Source: Strongyloides papillosus
Taxonomy: Eukaryota > Nematoda > Chromadorea > Rhabditida > Strongyloididae
Assembly (NCBI GenBank): GCA_005656395.1
Contig: SRSI01000069.1
Span: forward strand, 248,001 to 312,000
Direction of reading: 5' to 3'
Length of the DNA: 64,000 nt
In this document: piece by piece, positions 33,117-45,545 of the stretch
Numbering within the stretch: position 1 is the stretch's first letter
How the letters are laid out: the number at the start of each line of letters is the position of its first letter
Program-made: the position numbers and the translations under genes
The notes under the pieces: generated by a model
The model's input: only the letters and a program-made list of their open reading frames with translations
The model's database searches: none
What the model was told of the DNA's origin: nothing

Positions 33117-33635
33117 AGGACATGTGTATTTATCTATTATCAATGATAATGTGATCAGTGATATATTTATCTCTGATAAAACTTATCAATGTTAACATTT
33201 TGACAAAATTCATTGATCATTTGGAACATACTAACTGACCAGTGATAAATTTGTTTTTCAACAATGAATGATAATAAAAAAATGTGATGCTTTATTATGA
33301 CAGATAGTAATGTAAGAATTACTTTAACTTTGATATTTTTGTATTAAGATTTAATAAGAAATTTGTTAGTAATTTATGGGAAAAGAACTTTATTTTTAAT
33401 TGTAGAATATTTAACATGTTTTGATTAATTAGTAAATAAAAAGTTTTTTTACAAATCTTAATAAAGAAAATTGAAAGTTAAGATAACTTCTGTATTACTA
33501 TCCTGCATGATACTACTTCACATTTTTTATCATCATGTATTGTTGAAAAACCGAATTTATCATTGATAAGTTTTATCACAGATGAATGGGTTACTGATCA
33601 CATTATCATTGATAATAAATAAATGACCATGTCTG
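33117..33635. mobile_element. hAT-like MITE with long inverted repeats, 519 bp
   Basis: Flanked by an exact 8-bp duplication TAAATAAT (33109-33116 and 33636-33643). The ends form an inverted repeat: GGACATG/AGACATG, then a shared block TATTATCAATGATAATGTGATCAG, of which the palindromic core is tatcaatgata, then GATAAAACTTATCAATG. Similarity continues inward (aaaatgtgatgc against gcatgat...tcacatttttt), so the element could fold into a long hairpin. The 8-bp TSD points to hAT machinery; no transposase inside. Confidence 0.85.
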
Positions 33636-33643
33636 TAAATAAT

Positions 33644-36600
33644 GAATTAAATCAAATATCTATTTGTTGTATAACATAAATATAATATAAATATGCATAT
33701 ATTAAATTATTATCATTATTTTATTGTTATAAATATATGAGAATTTAATTTTTTTAGCCTTTTTTGTAAACTATTTTAAGATGCTATCTGATGCTGTTAA
33801 ATTATTTTTTACTAACAGTTTGTAGATAAAAAAAATCATTTATTAACTTATGTGCAACAATTTTTGCAATATTAATAAATTTTTATGCATTTTATTCATG
33901 TAAAGGAACTAATAAAAAAGTATTGAAAATTATTTTTAAAAATATCTTTTTTAATAATTTCTAATCCTTAAAGTATTCGTTAATAATAGTAAAAGTTAAT
34001 GTCTGAGACATTAAAATTCAAGAATCATGAATTCCATCTTAAGTCTAATTTATTCACAGCAATGTTGCCACAAAACTCCTTTGAAATGCGAAAAAAGACA
34101 AAATTTTTTTTTCTTTATAGTGATTTAATTATTTAACACATAATAATTACACACGTATACAAAATGTATACCTGTGTATGTAAAATGTTTTATAAAACTG
34201 TTGTTTGATCATTAATGCAAAAAATGCAATTTTTAATAGTTGACTTTAATTTCCCTTATTTTTTAAAAGTAAGAATTTTTTAAATTTCGGTATTGTTTAC
34301 ATAACTACATGCTAAATTTCAGAGTCAGATCCTGAAATCTAGAAGGTTAGAGGACGTTTAAAATGCAATTTTTGTTTCATACATGCATAAACAAGTACTT
34401 AAAAAATATATATAAAAAGTTACTGATAAGAAACAGTAAACGGTATTTTTAAAAAATTGGATGGTTCGTTGAGATCGTACACTTTAAACAAAGAATTTTT
34501 AAAATTTCAAAAAGGTGGTCACGAAGTTTGCCAATATGAATTAATATGCCAATGGAGAGTTTTCAAATAAAGTAAACTTCAATAAGTCATTTCTGATGTG
34601 AAGCATGATTTATTAGGATGTTCTTTATATAATAAAAGTGTTTTACAACGTTTCATTCATTTAGAAGTTATTCTGAAAAATATTTCTATTGTAAATGGCA
34701 TCCGAAAAAAAGTATTCTTTACAGAATAGTAGTTTCACATGATTTTCCTTAGTTTCAATAGATTTTGAAAAGTAATTCAACTGTAGTTAGATTTTAAAAT
34801 TGAACCATCTATAGAAACTCCCTGAAAGGTTGTTTAAAGAGCATTTTCTGTTTCAATAACACACATAAATGTTTCCTGAATTTTTGCTGATGGTAAAAAT
34901 ACTGCAGGAAATTCAAAAATTTTAGTATAAATAATTAAAGGAAAATATATATCAGGATTTTTTTCCTGTAAAATAAAGAAATAATGTTTAATATTCTTTT
35001 TAAACTAAGAAATTTAAAACTTATTTCACACAAAATTCAAGAAAAAATATTTCTAGAAACTAGAAGAAATGTTTTTCGAATAAATTTATAGTCTATCAAC
35101 TTTTTTTTGCATTTTTCAAAAAAATGCTCTGTCGATTTTTGTATGAAATTGTTCAAAAATGTTCTCCGAATATAAAAAAGTAAATATAATGTTTGTATTG
35201 ATAAACTAAATTTTCTCATTGTAAATTTTCATATTAAATATATTTTTTTTAATATTTGTGATATAAAAGGCTCATATTCATGTTTTTTTATTTAAAAAAT
35301 GATTCAAAAAAGTATTACAACTCTAGCTAATTTATAATCAAAACATCCTTAAAGACTACTTGAAGAATCGATACAAGAAAAATTTACATTACAATATATT
35401 ATTCAAGAATGCATATTTTATATAATTAAATTTCATACAGATATTTTTAATATAAATTTTATACAGAATGGCCCAAGAATTTGCTATTATTTTAATGTTA
35501 TTGTTTGGATATTTACAATTAAAATACATATATAAATTTTACATAGAGAATCTTTGATAAAAAGGATCCAAAGATGTAGCTGTTTTATATAAATTATTAT
35601 TAAGAATAAGCAGGATTTTACAGATTACTAATTTAATTATAATTTTTTAGCAATTTGGATAAAAAAAAATTGAAATTCGTTCCTATGAAATCTTCAATTA
35701 AACACTAAACATCCTAATGATTCATCTTTGATCAAAAGAAATGCTCTGTTGAAACCTATTTTATTTAAAATGTCTTATGAACTTTTAATTTATATAGACG
35801 ACTTAGTGCCTATATTTTCAAAATTTCAAGGTTTTTCTATTTTTGATGAATAATCTTTATTAATCACTCAAAATTTCTTTTAAAAAACATTTGCCATCTC
35901 TAATTAAGAATCTTTTTTCTACTGATTATTTTATTAATGATATTATGCTTGTCTTAAAAGCTAGATTCTCTTCTACATTGTATATCAAGACTATCTTTAA
36001 AAGTTAAATTTAGACATTGATAAGAATATTTCAATAAGGAGTATTTTTTAAAACAATGTAAAATAATATTTCATCGAAAAATGTATTCTATTCTGTCATT
36101 AGAGATAATGGAAAAAGAATCACCATTCTTTGGTTTTTGTTAAATCAAAAAATTGATGTCAAGATTTTTTCCCACAACCTATTATAAAAATAATCAAGGG
36201 AATTCAAAAAAATTTTGATAAACATTATAATATACTTTTTAAAGAATAACAAATATCTAATATACTTTAAATAGTATATTTACTTTTTTGGATATTTTTA
36301 TCAAATTTATAGCACTTTATGTTCATTTTGTTACAATAACAGTTTAATCTAAATATTTTACCTATCCTATATATTATATTTTCTTTATTTGTCCTATTAA
36401 TTACCAAAGACCACATAAAGTTAAAGTTTTTTTTATTGAACAAATATATTCATAACAATATAATTGTATTATAGTAAAGCAATTATTCATCAATAGAAGC
36501 ACCAATTTTCTCCCACAATTAAGGAAATTTATAATAATGAACATGATTATACATCTGTGACCAATACTTATCACACTTTTTTTGGCATGGAAACTTTTTA

Positions 36601-38929
36601 AAGTCTCAGAAACCCAACACTTTTCAATATTTCATAATTCTCATCAGAAAAATTCCCAATAAACTTTTTAATTAAATTGACATCATATCTAAGTGAAAAA
36701 TCAATTCGATAATTTTTATGTTTTTTACATCGAGATTGTTACATTTTGTAATTATTTTCATTAATGTGAGTATTTTATTATCTAATATTTATTAATTTTT
36801 CATTGCTTTATTGACAACGTGGATGTATTCGCATTTTAAAATTGCTAACATTGACATATTTTCAATCATTAGTAATGTATATTCTCCTGAAATTTTCTGA
36901 CGACAAAATCATTTTTTTTCTAACTCTAAATGAAGGACATGTTTATTTTTTTTGAAGAAATCTCGAGAAAAAATGAAAAATATGACTTTCTCGGATTGTT
37001 AATTTTAAACGACACATTAAGGTTCTGGGTTTAAAATAGTAATTTAGAATTTCAAATGTATACATACCTCTAAGTACATTTATCTTAATCCAATAAACAT
37101 CGCTAAGATCCATCACCTCGAAATAACCTTCCAATTTTCCCGAATTTCTTTACAAATTAAAAATATATGTTGAGAACATCGCATTTTTTTTTGTAGTAAT
37201 AAAAACTTACTACACTTAGAGCGAAATTGATTTTTCATGAATAAATAAGTTTTTCACATTTAAATAAGAACTACGCCTTTGGATACTCATTTCTTACACG
37301 AAAACATTTTATTGTGAGGTTCTTCATTTTTGACTTCTGTAGTGAATCTTTTATTTTATTTGATGTGTAGAAAAATGTAGGAACCATTATGATATTATAA
37401 ACACTTTGCAGTCAATTTTTTTGATATTAAGTTTTAAAAGTTCTTTAGAAAGTAGTAAAATAGGGAATATACCTTCACAAGTCATATCTTATTCCGCAAT
37501 GGAACAACGATTGGTAAAAAAAGCTTTTTTCAATAAATTTAATATTTTACAAAGATGATTTCATTCCACAAACTAATCTTTGACCAGACTACACTCAATG
37601 AAATATTGTGCATGTAAATATAAATAAAAATTTTGACATATTATTACTTTATGATTTTGAAAATGTTATATTCAAATTTTCTATTATTACATTAAAGCTT
37701 TATAGAATCTCACTCAAATGAATATTTTTTTAAAAAATAAGTAAATATAGTTTAAGCAATTTTTCTTTAAATCAACAATACTTTAAAACATTTAAAAAGT
37801 GTTAAATTTCTTTTCATATCTTTCGTATTTAACGAAATTTCTTAATGACGTCAATCATAGAATTATCTAATAATCTAGCTTATATTCTCCAACTGTTTTC
37901 TTTTAATTTTATATTCTTTACTTCTTACTTCTACTTTTATACCGTTTTTTTGATATTAATTAAATTCTACTTAGCAAATAAATTCACTAAATTAAAAGAT
38001 TACATTTATGTAATTACAAAATTAGATAACCTCCATGGTGTTTAAAAAATTTCAATGGTGATAAAAGTGGAGTAAATGAAAATAAATTTTTTTTCTTATT
38101 TAATATTTGTATAACAATTACTTCTTCAAGATATTATCTTATAGAGTAGTAAAAATTTAAACATTAATTTATTAACTAGAGTACATCCTATAAAGATACA
38201 ACCATTATAATTTCCACATCGTGGCCACCTGTTAAGGGTTAAAAGAATGGATGATACAAACGATTTTAATAATTTTATTAGCAACAGACTTGAAGATGCT
38301 CTGTCGTACATCTAAATTATCTAAAAAATGATATAATGTAGTAAGAAAATATCGCTTCGCTATCTCTAAAAATTAAATGATAATTTTGAGATTATCTCAG
38401 GCCTTATAAACTAAAATTAATTTCGCTGACTTTTATAGTATGCTGTAATTTTCCTTGGAATTTAGTATTGCTTTATTTCTAATTAACTTTTAATATTTAT
38501 CCTTATATTGAGGATATAAATATTTCCCTTCATTTTGAATATAGATTATTCCTTAAATCTTAAAAATTCAGTTTTATTTTCATATCTTTATTAAGTAAAT
38601 CTTAAATGAAAATTTATATTATCAAGTAAAGTAAAAATAAAGAGCAAATAATTTTTATATATTTTTTATTAAAAACATTTCCCTTCTTAACTTTATCAAC
38701 AAATAATGTTTTTTTTATGAAACAACAACCTAGGTATAAAATGGAAAATGAGAAGTCCCTCCTAACATAAATAATAACATTTGGAAACATAATTTTTCAT
38801 AATATTATAAAAGTTTATTCTCAATATTTCGTTATAAGAAAAAAATATTGGATTTAGAATATTTGCATTTAAAAGTTTCATCCAACAAGAGGTTGGTATT
38901 AAATTTCTTTATGTGCATTTAAATTGTAG
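33644..38929. other. Gene-free AT-rich DNA, 5.3 kb
   Basis: No gene that I can support. One exon-like stretch on the minus strand near 37044-37140 (EGYFEVMDLSDVYWIKIN, followed by a GTATGT) is a possible relic exon but has no partners. The rest is low-complexity A/T. Confidence 0.5.
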
Positions 38930-39090
38930 GAATATTGTTAAGAAATTGTTTAAACAACCTTTTTTTTATATTCTTTGCATTTATTTTTATAAATATATTT
39001 AAATATTCTATAGAAGAATTATTTTCACTGTTATACTTAGAAATTCAATTAATTTGTTTGTTTTCACTTGAAAAACAACTTTTTTTTAAT

Positions 39091-39825
39091 ATGAAAGATA
39101 ATGGTGAGAAGCGTGCTTTGATTGTTGTTGATATGCAGAATGATTTTTTAATTGGATCGCTATGTATAAAGGTTAGATAAAGAAATTTTAACTAATATCC
39201 TTTTTTTAACTAATTTAAGAATGGTCCAGCTCATGAAGATCCTTTAGAAATAGTGGAACCATTAAATGAACTAATAAAAAGTAACATTTTTGATCTAATA
39301 GTTTTCACAAAAGATTGGCATCCAACAAATCACATTTCATTCTATGATAACATCCACGATTTAGATAGATCATTATCAGATAACTGTAAAAATTCTAAAT
39401 GTTTTGACGATGTTTTATTTATAAAACCATTTGAATGTAAACAAGTAGTTTTTCCAAAACATTGCATACGTAACACTCCTGGAGCTGAGATATACAAAGA
39501 TATTATTGTACCAGAAAATTCAATTGTTGTAAAGAAAGGAACTGATACATTTCATGATTCATACTCTGGATTTTTTGATAATCTTAAAATAAATAAAACT
39601 GAACTTGAAGATAAGTTAAAAGAAATTAATATTGAAAATGTTTTTGTCTGTGGTGTTTCACTTGAGTATTGTGTCTCATCAACTGCTAAAGATGCCTCTG
39701 ATCTTGGTTTTAAAACATATTTTATTACGGATTGTACTAGAGGTTTAAATTTTGATGATATGATAAAGGCAAAAGATGAAATGAAAAGACATGGTGTTAT
39801 TGAGATTACGTCAAAGGAAATATGA
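39091..39825 (+). CDS. pnc-1: Nicotinamidase (isochorismatase-fold, NAD+ salvage)
   Basis: 228 aa from exons 39091-39171 and 39220-39825 (48-nt phase-0 intron). Nicotinamidase converts nicotinamide to nicotinate in the NAD+ salvage route used by nematodes, which lack the vertebrate NAMPT route. Catalytic triad residues are visible: D14 (VVDMQNDF), K133 (VVKKGTD) and C178 (VCGVSLEYCVSS). The metal ligands D59 and H61 (KDWH) and H108 (FPKHC) are also present. Motif NTPGAEI is typical. The frame is open without ATG back to 38930, just after a good acceptor (aaattgtag), adding ~53 hydrophobic residues; this could be a 5' UTR, a trans-splice leader site at 38929, or an N-terminal extension of another isoform. 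I start at the ATG at 39091. The symbol pnc-1 versus pnc-2 is not resolved. Confidence 0.93.
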
Positions 39826-39931
39826 AGTACATGATAGAGATTTAAATTAGAAAGTTTATTGTTTTTATATTAACAAATTTTTTTATAATCCCAGTGCATG
39901 GTAGATGAGGTCATCATATACAAATCTGCAC

Positions 39932-40054
39932 ATGACAATACGTTTACCGTGCACTGGGAATGGTGATTTTCAAGTTATGGTTGGTTCTAATGATGGAAGA
40001 AAATATGATGTAAAGGAGGAGGATAAATATGAAAGCGCAAAAATTAGATTTTAA
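39932..40054 (+). pseudogene. Orphan 40-codon coding-like fragment
   Basis: ATG-to-stop ORF reading RLPCTGNGDFQVMVGSND then RKYDVKEEDKYESAKIRF. Its charge and glycine pattern look protein-like and differ from random A/T ORFs here. It shows a loose resemblance to the strand pattern of the TTR-like first exons but no signal peptide. Probably a relic exon. Confidence 0.3.
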
Positions 40055-41813
40055 ACTTTATTACATCCCCAATTGGATGTTACTATTATTATTTCCAAAC
40101 ATGATAACATGAATAATGCGTCAAAAATTTAGAAATTTTATTTAGATGATAATATCATAGTTTTATGACATCATTTATTTTTGTATTTAATAATTTATAG
40201 ATATTATTTTTGTTGGTAAAAATTTTCTTAGAGTATATCCATTACCATTATTTATCATATGATTATTTACATTCGCTAAAAATGTTCAAAGTGATTAAAA
40301 TTTTTAAAATATTTAAATAAAGGAAGAAATAATAATGTAGCTTTGATTTTTTAAAAAACACACAGCCAAGATCCAAAAAAATTTGAATATTTTATTAATT
40401 GTATAAAAATAAAGTTTCTTATGTAAAGATTAATTATATTAATAAAAAAATGTATCAGTACATTTGAAAATAAGTAGATATAAATTGAAATTTCACTCAT
40501 GTTCCAGTAAATTATAGCTTAATTATTTTACACTTCAATCAAATTTTGAACAATATTCATTTAATTGTAAATTTTATGCTAAAATTTAAAAAATGAATAT
40601 ATCATTTTTGTAATCGGTCAAAGATAATTTTTCAGTATATTGTTTTTATGGTTACAATTTATATAACTTAGAATTATTTTCATTAAATAACCAAAAGGAC
40701 AGTATAAAACAGTGCCATATCCTTAGAAAAAGGGCAAATTTAAGTGTATACTTTGACTATAAAACTTAATAGTTTATTTCATGACATTTCCAGAGGTTCA
40801 TTTTTGTGTCCAACAAATTAATTTTTCCGTATCCAGGAATAGAAATTTCTAAACATTAAGTAACAATTTTTTTATGTTCGTAAGTATTAAAAATCCACTA
40901 TACAAGTACAATCAACTAAAGTTTCCCACAAGCTAGAAAAACATTATTTTGTGATTTTAAAGAATTTTATAAACAATGCTACTTTCTCAAAGTAATAACT
41001 AAAAAGGATGCAAAAATATTAATCAATTAAAATACCAAGAATACTCGCAAATTCCAAGAGTGCCTTTTTAAATATCCAATGCTCAACCAAACATTTTGGT
41101 ATCCATAAGGTATAATGAAGTGGCATAAGAATTATAAACAAACAAAAAGCGAAGAAAGAACTTCTTCATTATACAACAAAAAGTGGTTTTGTAAAAGAAA
41201 GTTTGATCATCTGCAAAACCCTAATTAACAAACATTATTACTAGTTTAATTTTCAATTGGGATCCCAATCATATAGTTAAATTTTACTTTTCTTGACCAT
41301 TTGTTGCGGTGGACGAACTTCAATAGTGAATTTGGTACAATTTAGAGACTCTTCTAAGTATTACTTTTAACTTAAGTTTCTAGTTTGACTAACCTTAGAT
41401 CTGCTAATCTAAGAGTGTCTTTAACGGTAGGTATATTTGAATGTGCCAAAAAAATTATGGATGCCAATTAGGCAAAGGACTGGAATAACGGATTCAAAGC
41501 TGTAGATGAAGAATGCATCCTTAAAGGAGTGGCTCTAGTGAAACATTATCAAAAGAAGTGAGAATATGAATTACCAAAGAAACTATGAAATCAAAGAAGC
41601 AATGTTGTCAAGTGAGATGGGAGATGAGTCAATAGATATAATTAATGATAATTATTGCATATTGTTTTGTTTAACGTTTTAATCTAAAGTAAATTAATTT
41701 CCTGCTTATAAATAATATAAATGTAATGTTTAAGTTGAAAATAAATATTGAAAGAATAACGAATAATTTTATTGGATGAACACTTTTTAAAAGATACTCA
41801 AATATTAATTAAA
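40055..41813. other. Intergenic DNA with one arm of a direct repeat and a relic coding block
   Basis: Contains repeat arm 1 (40440-41275) and a decayed coding block at about 41420-41640 on the plus strand (ECAKKIMDAN, then AKDWNNGFKAVDEECILKG, then VALVKHYQKK, split by stops). I cannot name its family. Nothing else seen. Confidence 0.45.
40440..41275 (+). repeat. Diverged direct repeat, arm 1 (left of the 940-aa gene)
   Basis: Aligns by eye in the same orientation with 44690-45545. Shared landmarks in order: aaaatgaatatatc...aatcggtcaaag, gacagtataaaac/gacagtacaaaat, tataaaacttaat.gttta, tttttgtgtc, gtaagtattaaaaa, agtacaatcaac, attttggt.ccat, and ttttgtaaaagaaagttt. Many substitutions, so the duplication is old. 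Confidence 0.8.
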
Positions 41814-44636
41814 TTATATTGATATGATAAGTAAATTCTTAATAATTATAGAGTTCAAAATTATGATAAGCGAAATTCCAACCTTGAATGATAAATTATG
41901 TCCATTATTTTTAATTACAGCCTCAAACGTTTGTGTTATTGAAAATTCTCCAATCGGAAGTGCATAAAGACAAGTTAAGGTTCCTGAATCTCCAGACATA
42001 ACTTTGACAAATCCCTTTTCCATCTTAAATATTCTTCGCGTATAATCTTTTTCCTGTCGAAGATTTCTAACTTTTATTCGTTCAACTCCAAATGTGACAG
42101 CTTTAAGAGTGGTAAAATTGTTTAGGTACAATGTACAGTTTGGATCGTAGCCTAATTCGTTATAGTAATATTTAACAATTGGGAGAGTTTCACTTTGGAT
42201 AGATACATATTTTTGCGATTTTTTAAAAGTTCCAATTGAAATGTTATAAACACAAACAAATTCTCCAACTGGGTTTTCAACATCATACATAACAAAATCT
42301 TTTGTCAATTTAAAATTTTCTACTGAGTTTAATTCCGCTTTACTGATATCTCCAACATCCATACTTTTATCATTAAATATAATAGTTTTGAGATCAATGG
42401 AATGTTTTTCTTTCTTTGAACAATTTGGATTAAAGGTTAATTGATCATAAGAATATATAACAGGAGGAAGAGTTTCATTTTCTATAGTGTGATAGTTTTG
42501 AGTTAAATTAATTTTTCCATGAGAAACCTCATAAGTACAAACAAACTTTCCATTTGGATTTCTACCCTTATAAATAATATGATTGCCTTTTTTCGTTGTA
42601 TGTTCCCTAAAATTTCTTTCTCCTTGAATATATACAGTTTTATCATTAAGTGAGATTGAATTGAGATGGGTATAATTATTTTTATCCACAGAACAATTTG
42701 GAAAAAAGTACAGTTGACCATCAGGATACACAATATTAGGAAGAGTTTCGTTGTTAATATATTCAAATTCTTGAGATGTTGTAAATTCCCCAACAGTAAG
42801 ATTATAGACACAGTATAGTGTTCCATTTGGATTCCTGTCCATAAAGTTAACAGAAGTACCCTCTAACTTGAATGCATCTTTTGTTTTACCTTTTTGAAGA
42901 TCCTTCACTTCTATAGTTTTACCATTAAATAAAATAGTTTTGAGATCACTAAATTCATTTCTTTTCAAAGAGCAATTTGCTTTAAAGTACGGATTCTCAA
43001 ATGAATATTTAACGGGAGGTAGAGTTATATTTTCAAAATACTCATACTTTTCAGATATTGTAAATTTTCCATAAGATAACTTGTAAATACATTTTAATTC
43101 TCCTTTTGGATTTGTATCATTATAGATAAAAAATTTTTCATCAGATGTGAAATTTCCAATTGATTCAGGAGTTGTATTTCCATCATCAGTTATGCTTATT
43201 TTTTCATCATTAAACAAGACAGTTTTGAGAGAACCAATATCATCTTTTTCCTTAGAACAGTTTGCTTTAAAGGACAATTTATTATAATAATATCCTATTA
43301 AAGTAGGATTTGCTTCCGTTAAAAATTCATATTCTTGAGCTAATTTAATTTCACCAAATGAAGCACTGTAAGTACATTTTAATATTCCTTTAGGGTTGTT
43401 AACCTTATAAATGACAGTATTGTCAACCAACATAAAATCAAAGATTTGATAATCAATGACTGAATAAAAATATTCAACTTTCCGTACTACTGCATCATTA
43501 AATGAAACATTTTTAAGGTGGAAATTTTTTTTAATTACCATAGAACAATTTGCATTAAATCCCAAATGATCATATTGATATTTAACAGAAGACTTTATTT
43601 CTCTTTTAAAATAATCTTTATCACCAAAAATTATATTTTTTTCAATGTTTGTACTACTTTCTCCACAATAATCACAATTGTATTCGAATTTAACAATTGC
43701 TGGATGTTCCAGTTGAAAAATTTTTTTACCATTTTGATCTGGTTCCAAAGTCATATTCTTATAATTATAAAATTCATTCTTCTTAGTAAAGTCCAAATAA
43801 TGGACATTTATTTTTTCATATTGAAAAAAGTCACGTTGTCTCGTCTCTCCATTATATTCTAATTTTATCTCAAGTCCTTTGGGAAAATTTTCTACTTCAA
43901 CAAGCGACCATTCTTTATCTTCGGTGTTATTTTTTATATTTGTAATACCTATTATATTAATAGATGGAGGAGGATGGTATGGTCGTACTATACTAATGGG
44001 TTCTAGGAACTCATTTTTATGGGAATCCATCTCGTCGGCGTCAAAGATAACCAGTGAATCTCCTTTATATACTTTTGGATTTTTGAGATTAAATTCACGA
44101 TAATTCGATTTTCCACTAAATGCGACCGTTTTCTCTGAACCACTCGACTTAATTATATTCTTTCCAGGAATATGGCTCATAATATTAAAAGGATTTCTAT
44201 GTCTTATATCTATTTCTTCTTGAGTACGGCTAATCACGTGGTTCCATTCAGCGAGAAGATGATTTTCATCATTTCCATAAACATTGAGGCAGTTAATTGT
44301 TATTGATTCAATTTTTCCGATTTCGTAAATTCTCCATTCATAAACATTTCTTTTTATATTTTCAAAACTTAGGGATTCCTTTAAACTATCACTAGGCCTC
44401 TTGTATATAACAGTTAAAGTTTCATTGCGTTTCACTTTGTACCCTAACGGGCATTTTATAGCAATTATTTCAGTATTTTTGGTGACGAAATACTTTCTAG
44501 GGAAACTCTCGTCAAAAGTGATAGCATCCTTATAATAATATTTAAAATGTTTATCACGTTCTAAACTGTCATCACAGGAACTTAAATGAATTGAATATAC
44601 GGCCAATATCCAAAGAACTTTGAGTAGTTTCTCCAT
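41814..44636 (-). CDS. 940-aa secreted/membrane protein with six ~95-aa modules, unrecognised family
   Basis: Single exon. Signal peptide at the N-terminus (LLKVLWILAVYSIHLSS) and a hydrophobic C-terminal helix (VGISLIIILNSIIIKNLLII), so it is membrane-anchored at the end with almost no cytoplasmic tail, or possibly GPI-processed. Residues ~350-920 comprise six repeats, each with the pattern Y-x-x-L-x-F-x-x-NCS ... LKTI-x-FNDK-x-I/V ... NP-x-G-x-L-x-C-x-Y-x-x-S-x-G, and E-T-L-P linkers. One Cys near the start and one near the end of each module would make an intradomain disulfide, suggesting Ig-like beta-sandwiches; many N-x-S/T sites suggest glycosylation. The last module type also occurs in the 13913 protein. 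Flanked by direct repeats. Function unknown. Confidence 0.78.
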   Translation of the reverse strand: MEKLLKVLWILAVYSIHLSSCDDSLERDKHFKYYYKDAITFDESFPRKYFVTKNTEIIAIKCPLGYKVKRNETLTVIYKRPSDSLKESLSFENIKRNVYEWRIYEIGKIESITINCLNVYGNDENHLLAEWNHVISRTQEEIDIRHRNPFNIMSHIPGKNIIKSSGSEKTVAFSGKSNYREFNLKNPKVYKGDSLVIFDADEMDSHKNEFLEPISIVRPYHPPPSINIIGITNIKNNTEDKEWSLVEVENFPKGLEIKLEYNGETRQRDFFQYEKINVHYLDFTKKNEFYNYKNMTLEPDQNGKKIFQLEHPAIVKFEYNCDYCGESSTNIEKNIIFGDKDYFKREIKSSVKYQYDHLGFNANCSMVIKKNFHLKNVSFNDAVVRKVEYFYSVIDYQIFDFMLVDNTVIYKVNNPKGILKCTYSASFGEIKLAQEYEFLTEANPTLIGYYYNKLSFKANCSKEKDDIGSLKTVLFNDEKISITDDGNTTPESIGNFTSDEKFFIYNDTNPKGELKCIYKLSYGKFTISEKYEYFENITLPPVKYSFENPYFKANCSLKRNEFSDLKTILFNGKTIEVKDLQKGKTKDAFKLEGTSVNFMDRNPNGTLYCVYNLTVGEFTTSQEFEYINNETLPNIVYPDGQLYFFPNCSVDKNNYTHLNSISLNDKTVYIQGERNFREHTTKKGNHIIYKGRNPNGKFVCTYEVSHGKINLTQNYHTIENETLPPVIYSYDQLTFNPNCSKKEKHSIDLKTIIFNDKSMDVGDISKAELNSVENFKLTKDFVMYDVENPVGEFVCVYNISIGTFKKSQKYVSIQSETLPIVKYYYNELGYDPNCTLYLNNFTTLKAVTFGVERIKVRNLRQEKDYTRRIFKMEKGFVKVMSGDSGTLTCLYALPIGEFSITQTFEAVIKNNGHNLSFKVGISLIIILNSIIIKNLLIISI

Positions 44637-44689
44637 TGAATCAAAGTAAAAACCATAATTTTTGTGGAAAAATTGATTCTATTAATAAA

Positions 44690-45545
44690 AAAATTACAGT
44701 AAATATTTGAATATAAATAGAATTAATTTAAATTTACTTTATTTCCCAATAAATTTTAGCATAATTCTATTGTATCTCAATCAAATTTTTAACAATAATC
44801 AAAGAAAATTTATAATAATGCTCATTTTATTGTAATTTGTATGATAAAATTAAAAAATGAATATATCTTTTTTTGCAATCGGTCAAAGGTCATCTTCCAG
44901 TTTGCTGTTTCTACCCTTACAATTCATCTAACTTTGAACTGTTATCATTTAAGAATCAAGCAGACAGTACAAAATAATGTTATCTCACGAGAATTTTAAG
45001 TATACATTTTGATTATAAAACTTAATGGTTTATTCCATGACGCTTCCAAAGATTTATTTTTGTGTCTACACGAATTGATTTATCTGTAATTTAAGAATAA
45101 TACTTTATAAACGTTAAGTAACAAATTTTCATATGTTTGTAAGTATTAAAAAGACACTGTAGAAGTACAATCAACCAAAAATCTTCACAAACTAGAAAAT
45201 ATTGACTTGAATTTTGAAAGAATCACATAAACAATATCATTATATAAAGATCATTGCTAAAAAAAGATTCAATAAACTATAAATGACATTAAAATACCAA
45301 AAACATTCACAAAACTTTTTCAAGGATGCTTGTGGAATTATGTAAATTCTTAACCAGACATTTTGGTGCCCATGATGTATAAAAAAGCAGTGTAAAAAAT
45401 ATAAGCAAATGAAAGGCAAAGAAAATTTCCCATCGTTAGATAAAAAATAGTCGTTTTGTAAAAGAAAGTTTAGTATTCTGTCAAACTTTAATTGATAAAC
45501 CCTCTTTTTAGTTTTAACTTTTACTTGAGATCAGAACAATCATAA
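44690..45545 (+). repeat. Diverged direct repeat, arm 2 (upstream of the 940-aa gene)
   Basis: Partner of 40440-41275. It covers the 5' flank of the 940-aa gene (minus strand), so arm 1 may be the orphaned upstream region of a lost second copy of that gene. Confidence 0.8.

Noticed and set aside
38935..39090. Separate small membrane-protein ORF upstream of nicotinamidase
   Set aside because: It begins with TTG, has no ATG, and is in frame with nicotinamidase; treated as possible 5' extension, not a gene.
41420..41640. A functional gene with motif DWNNGFKAVDEECILKG
   Set aside because: Interrupted by several stops within 70 codons; kept only as a relic note in the intergenic entry.
43518..43862. 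114-codon plus-strand ORF inside the 940-aa gene
   Set aside because: Antisense shadow of a real long ORF; Ile/Phe-rich with no family resemblance.
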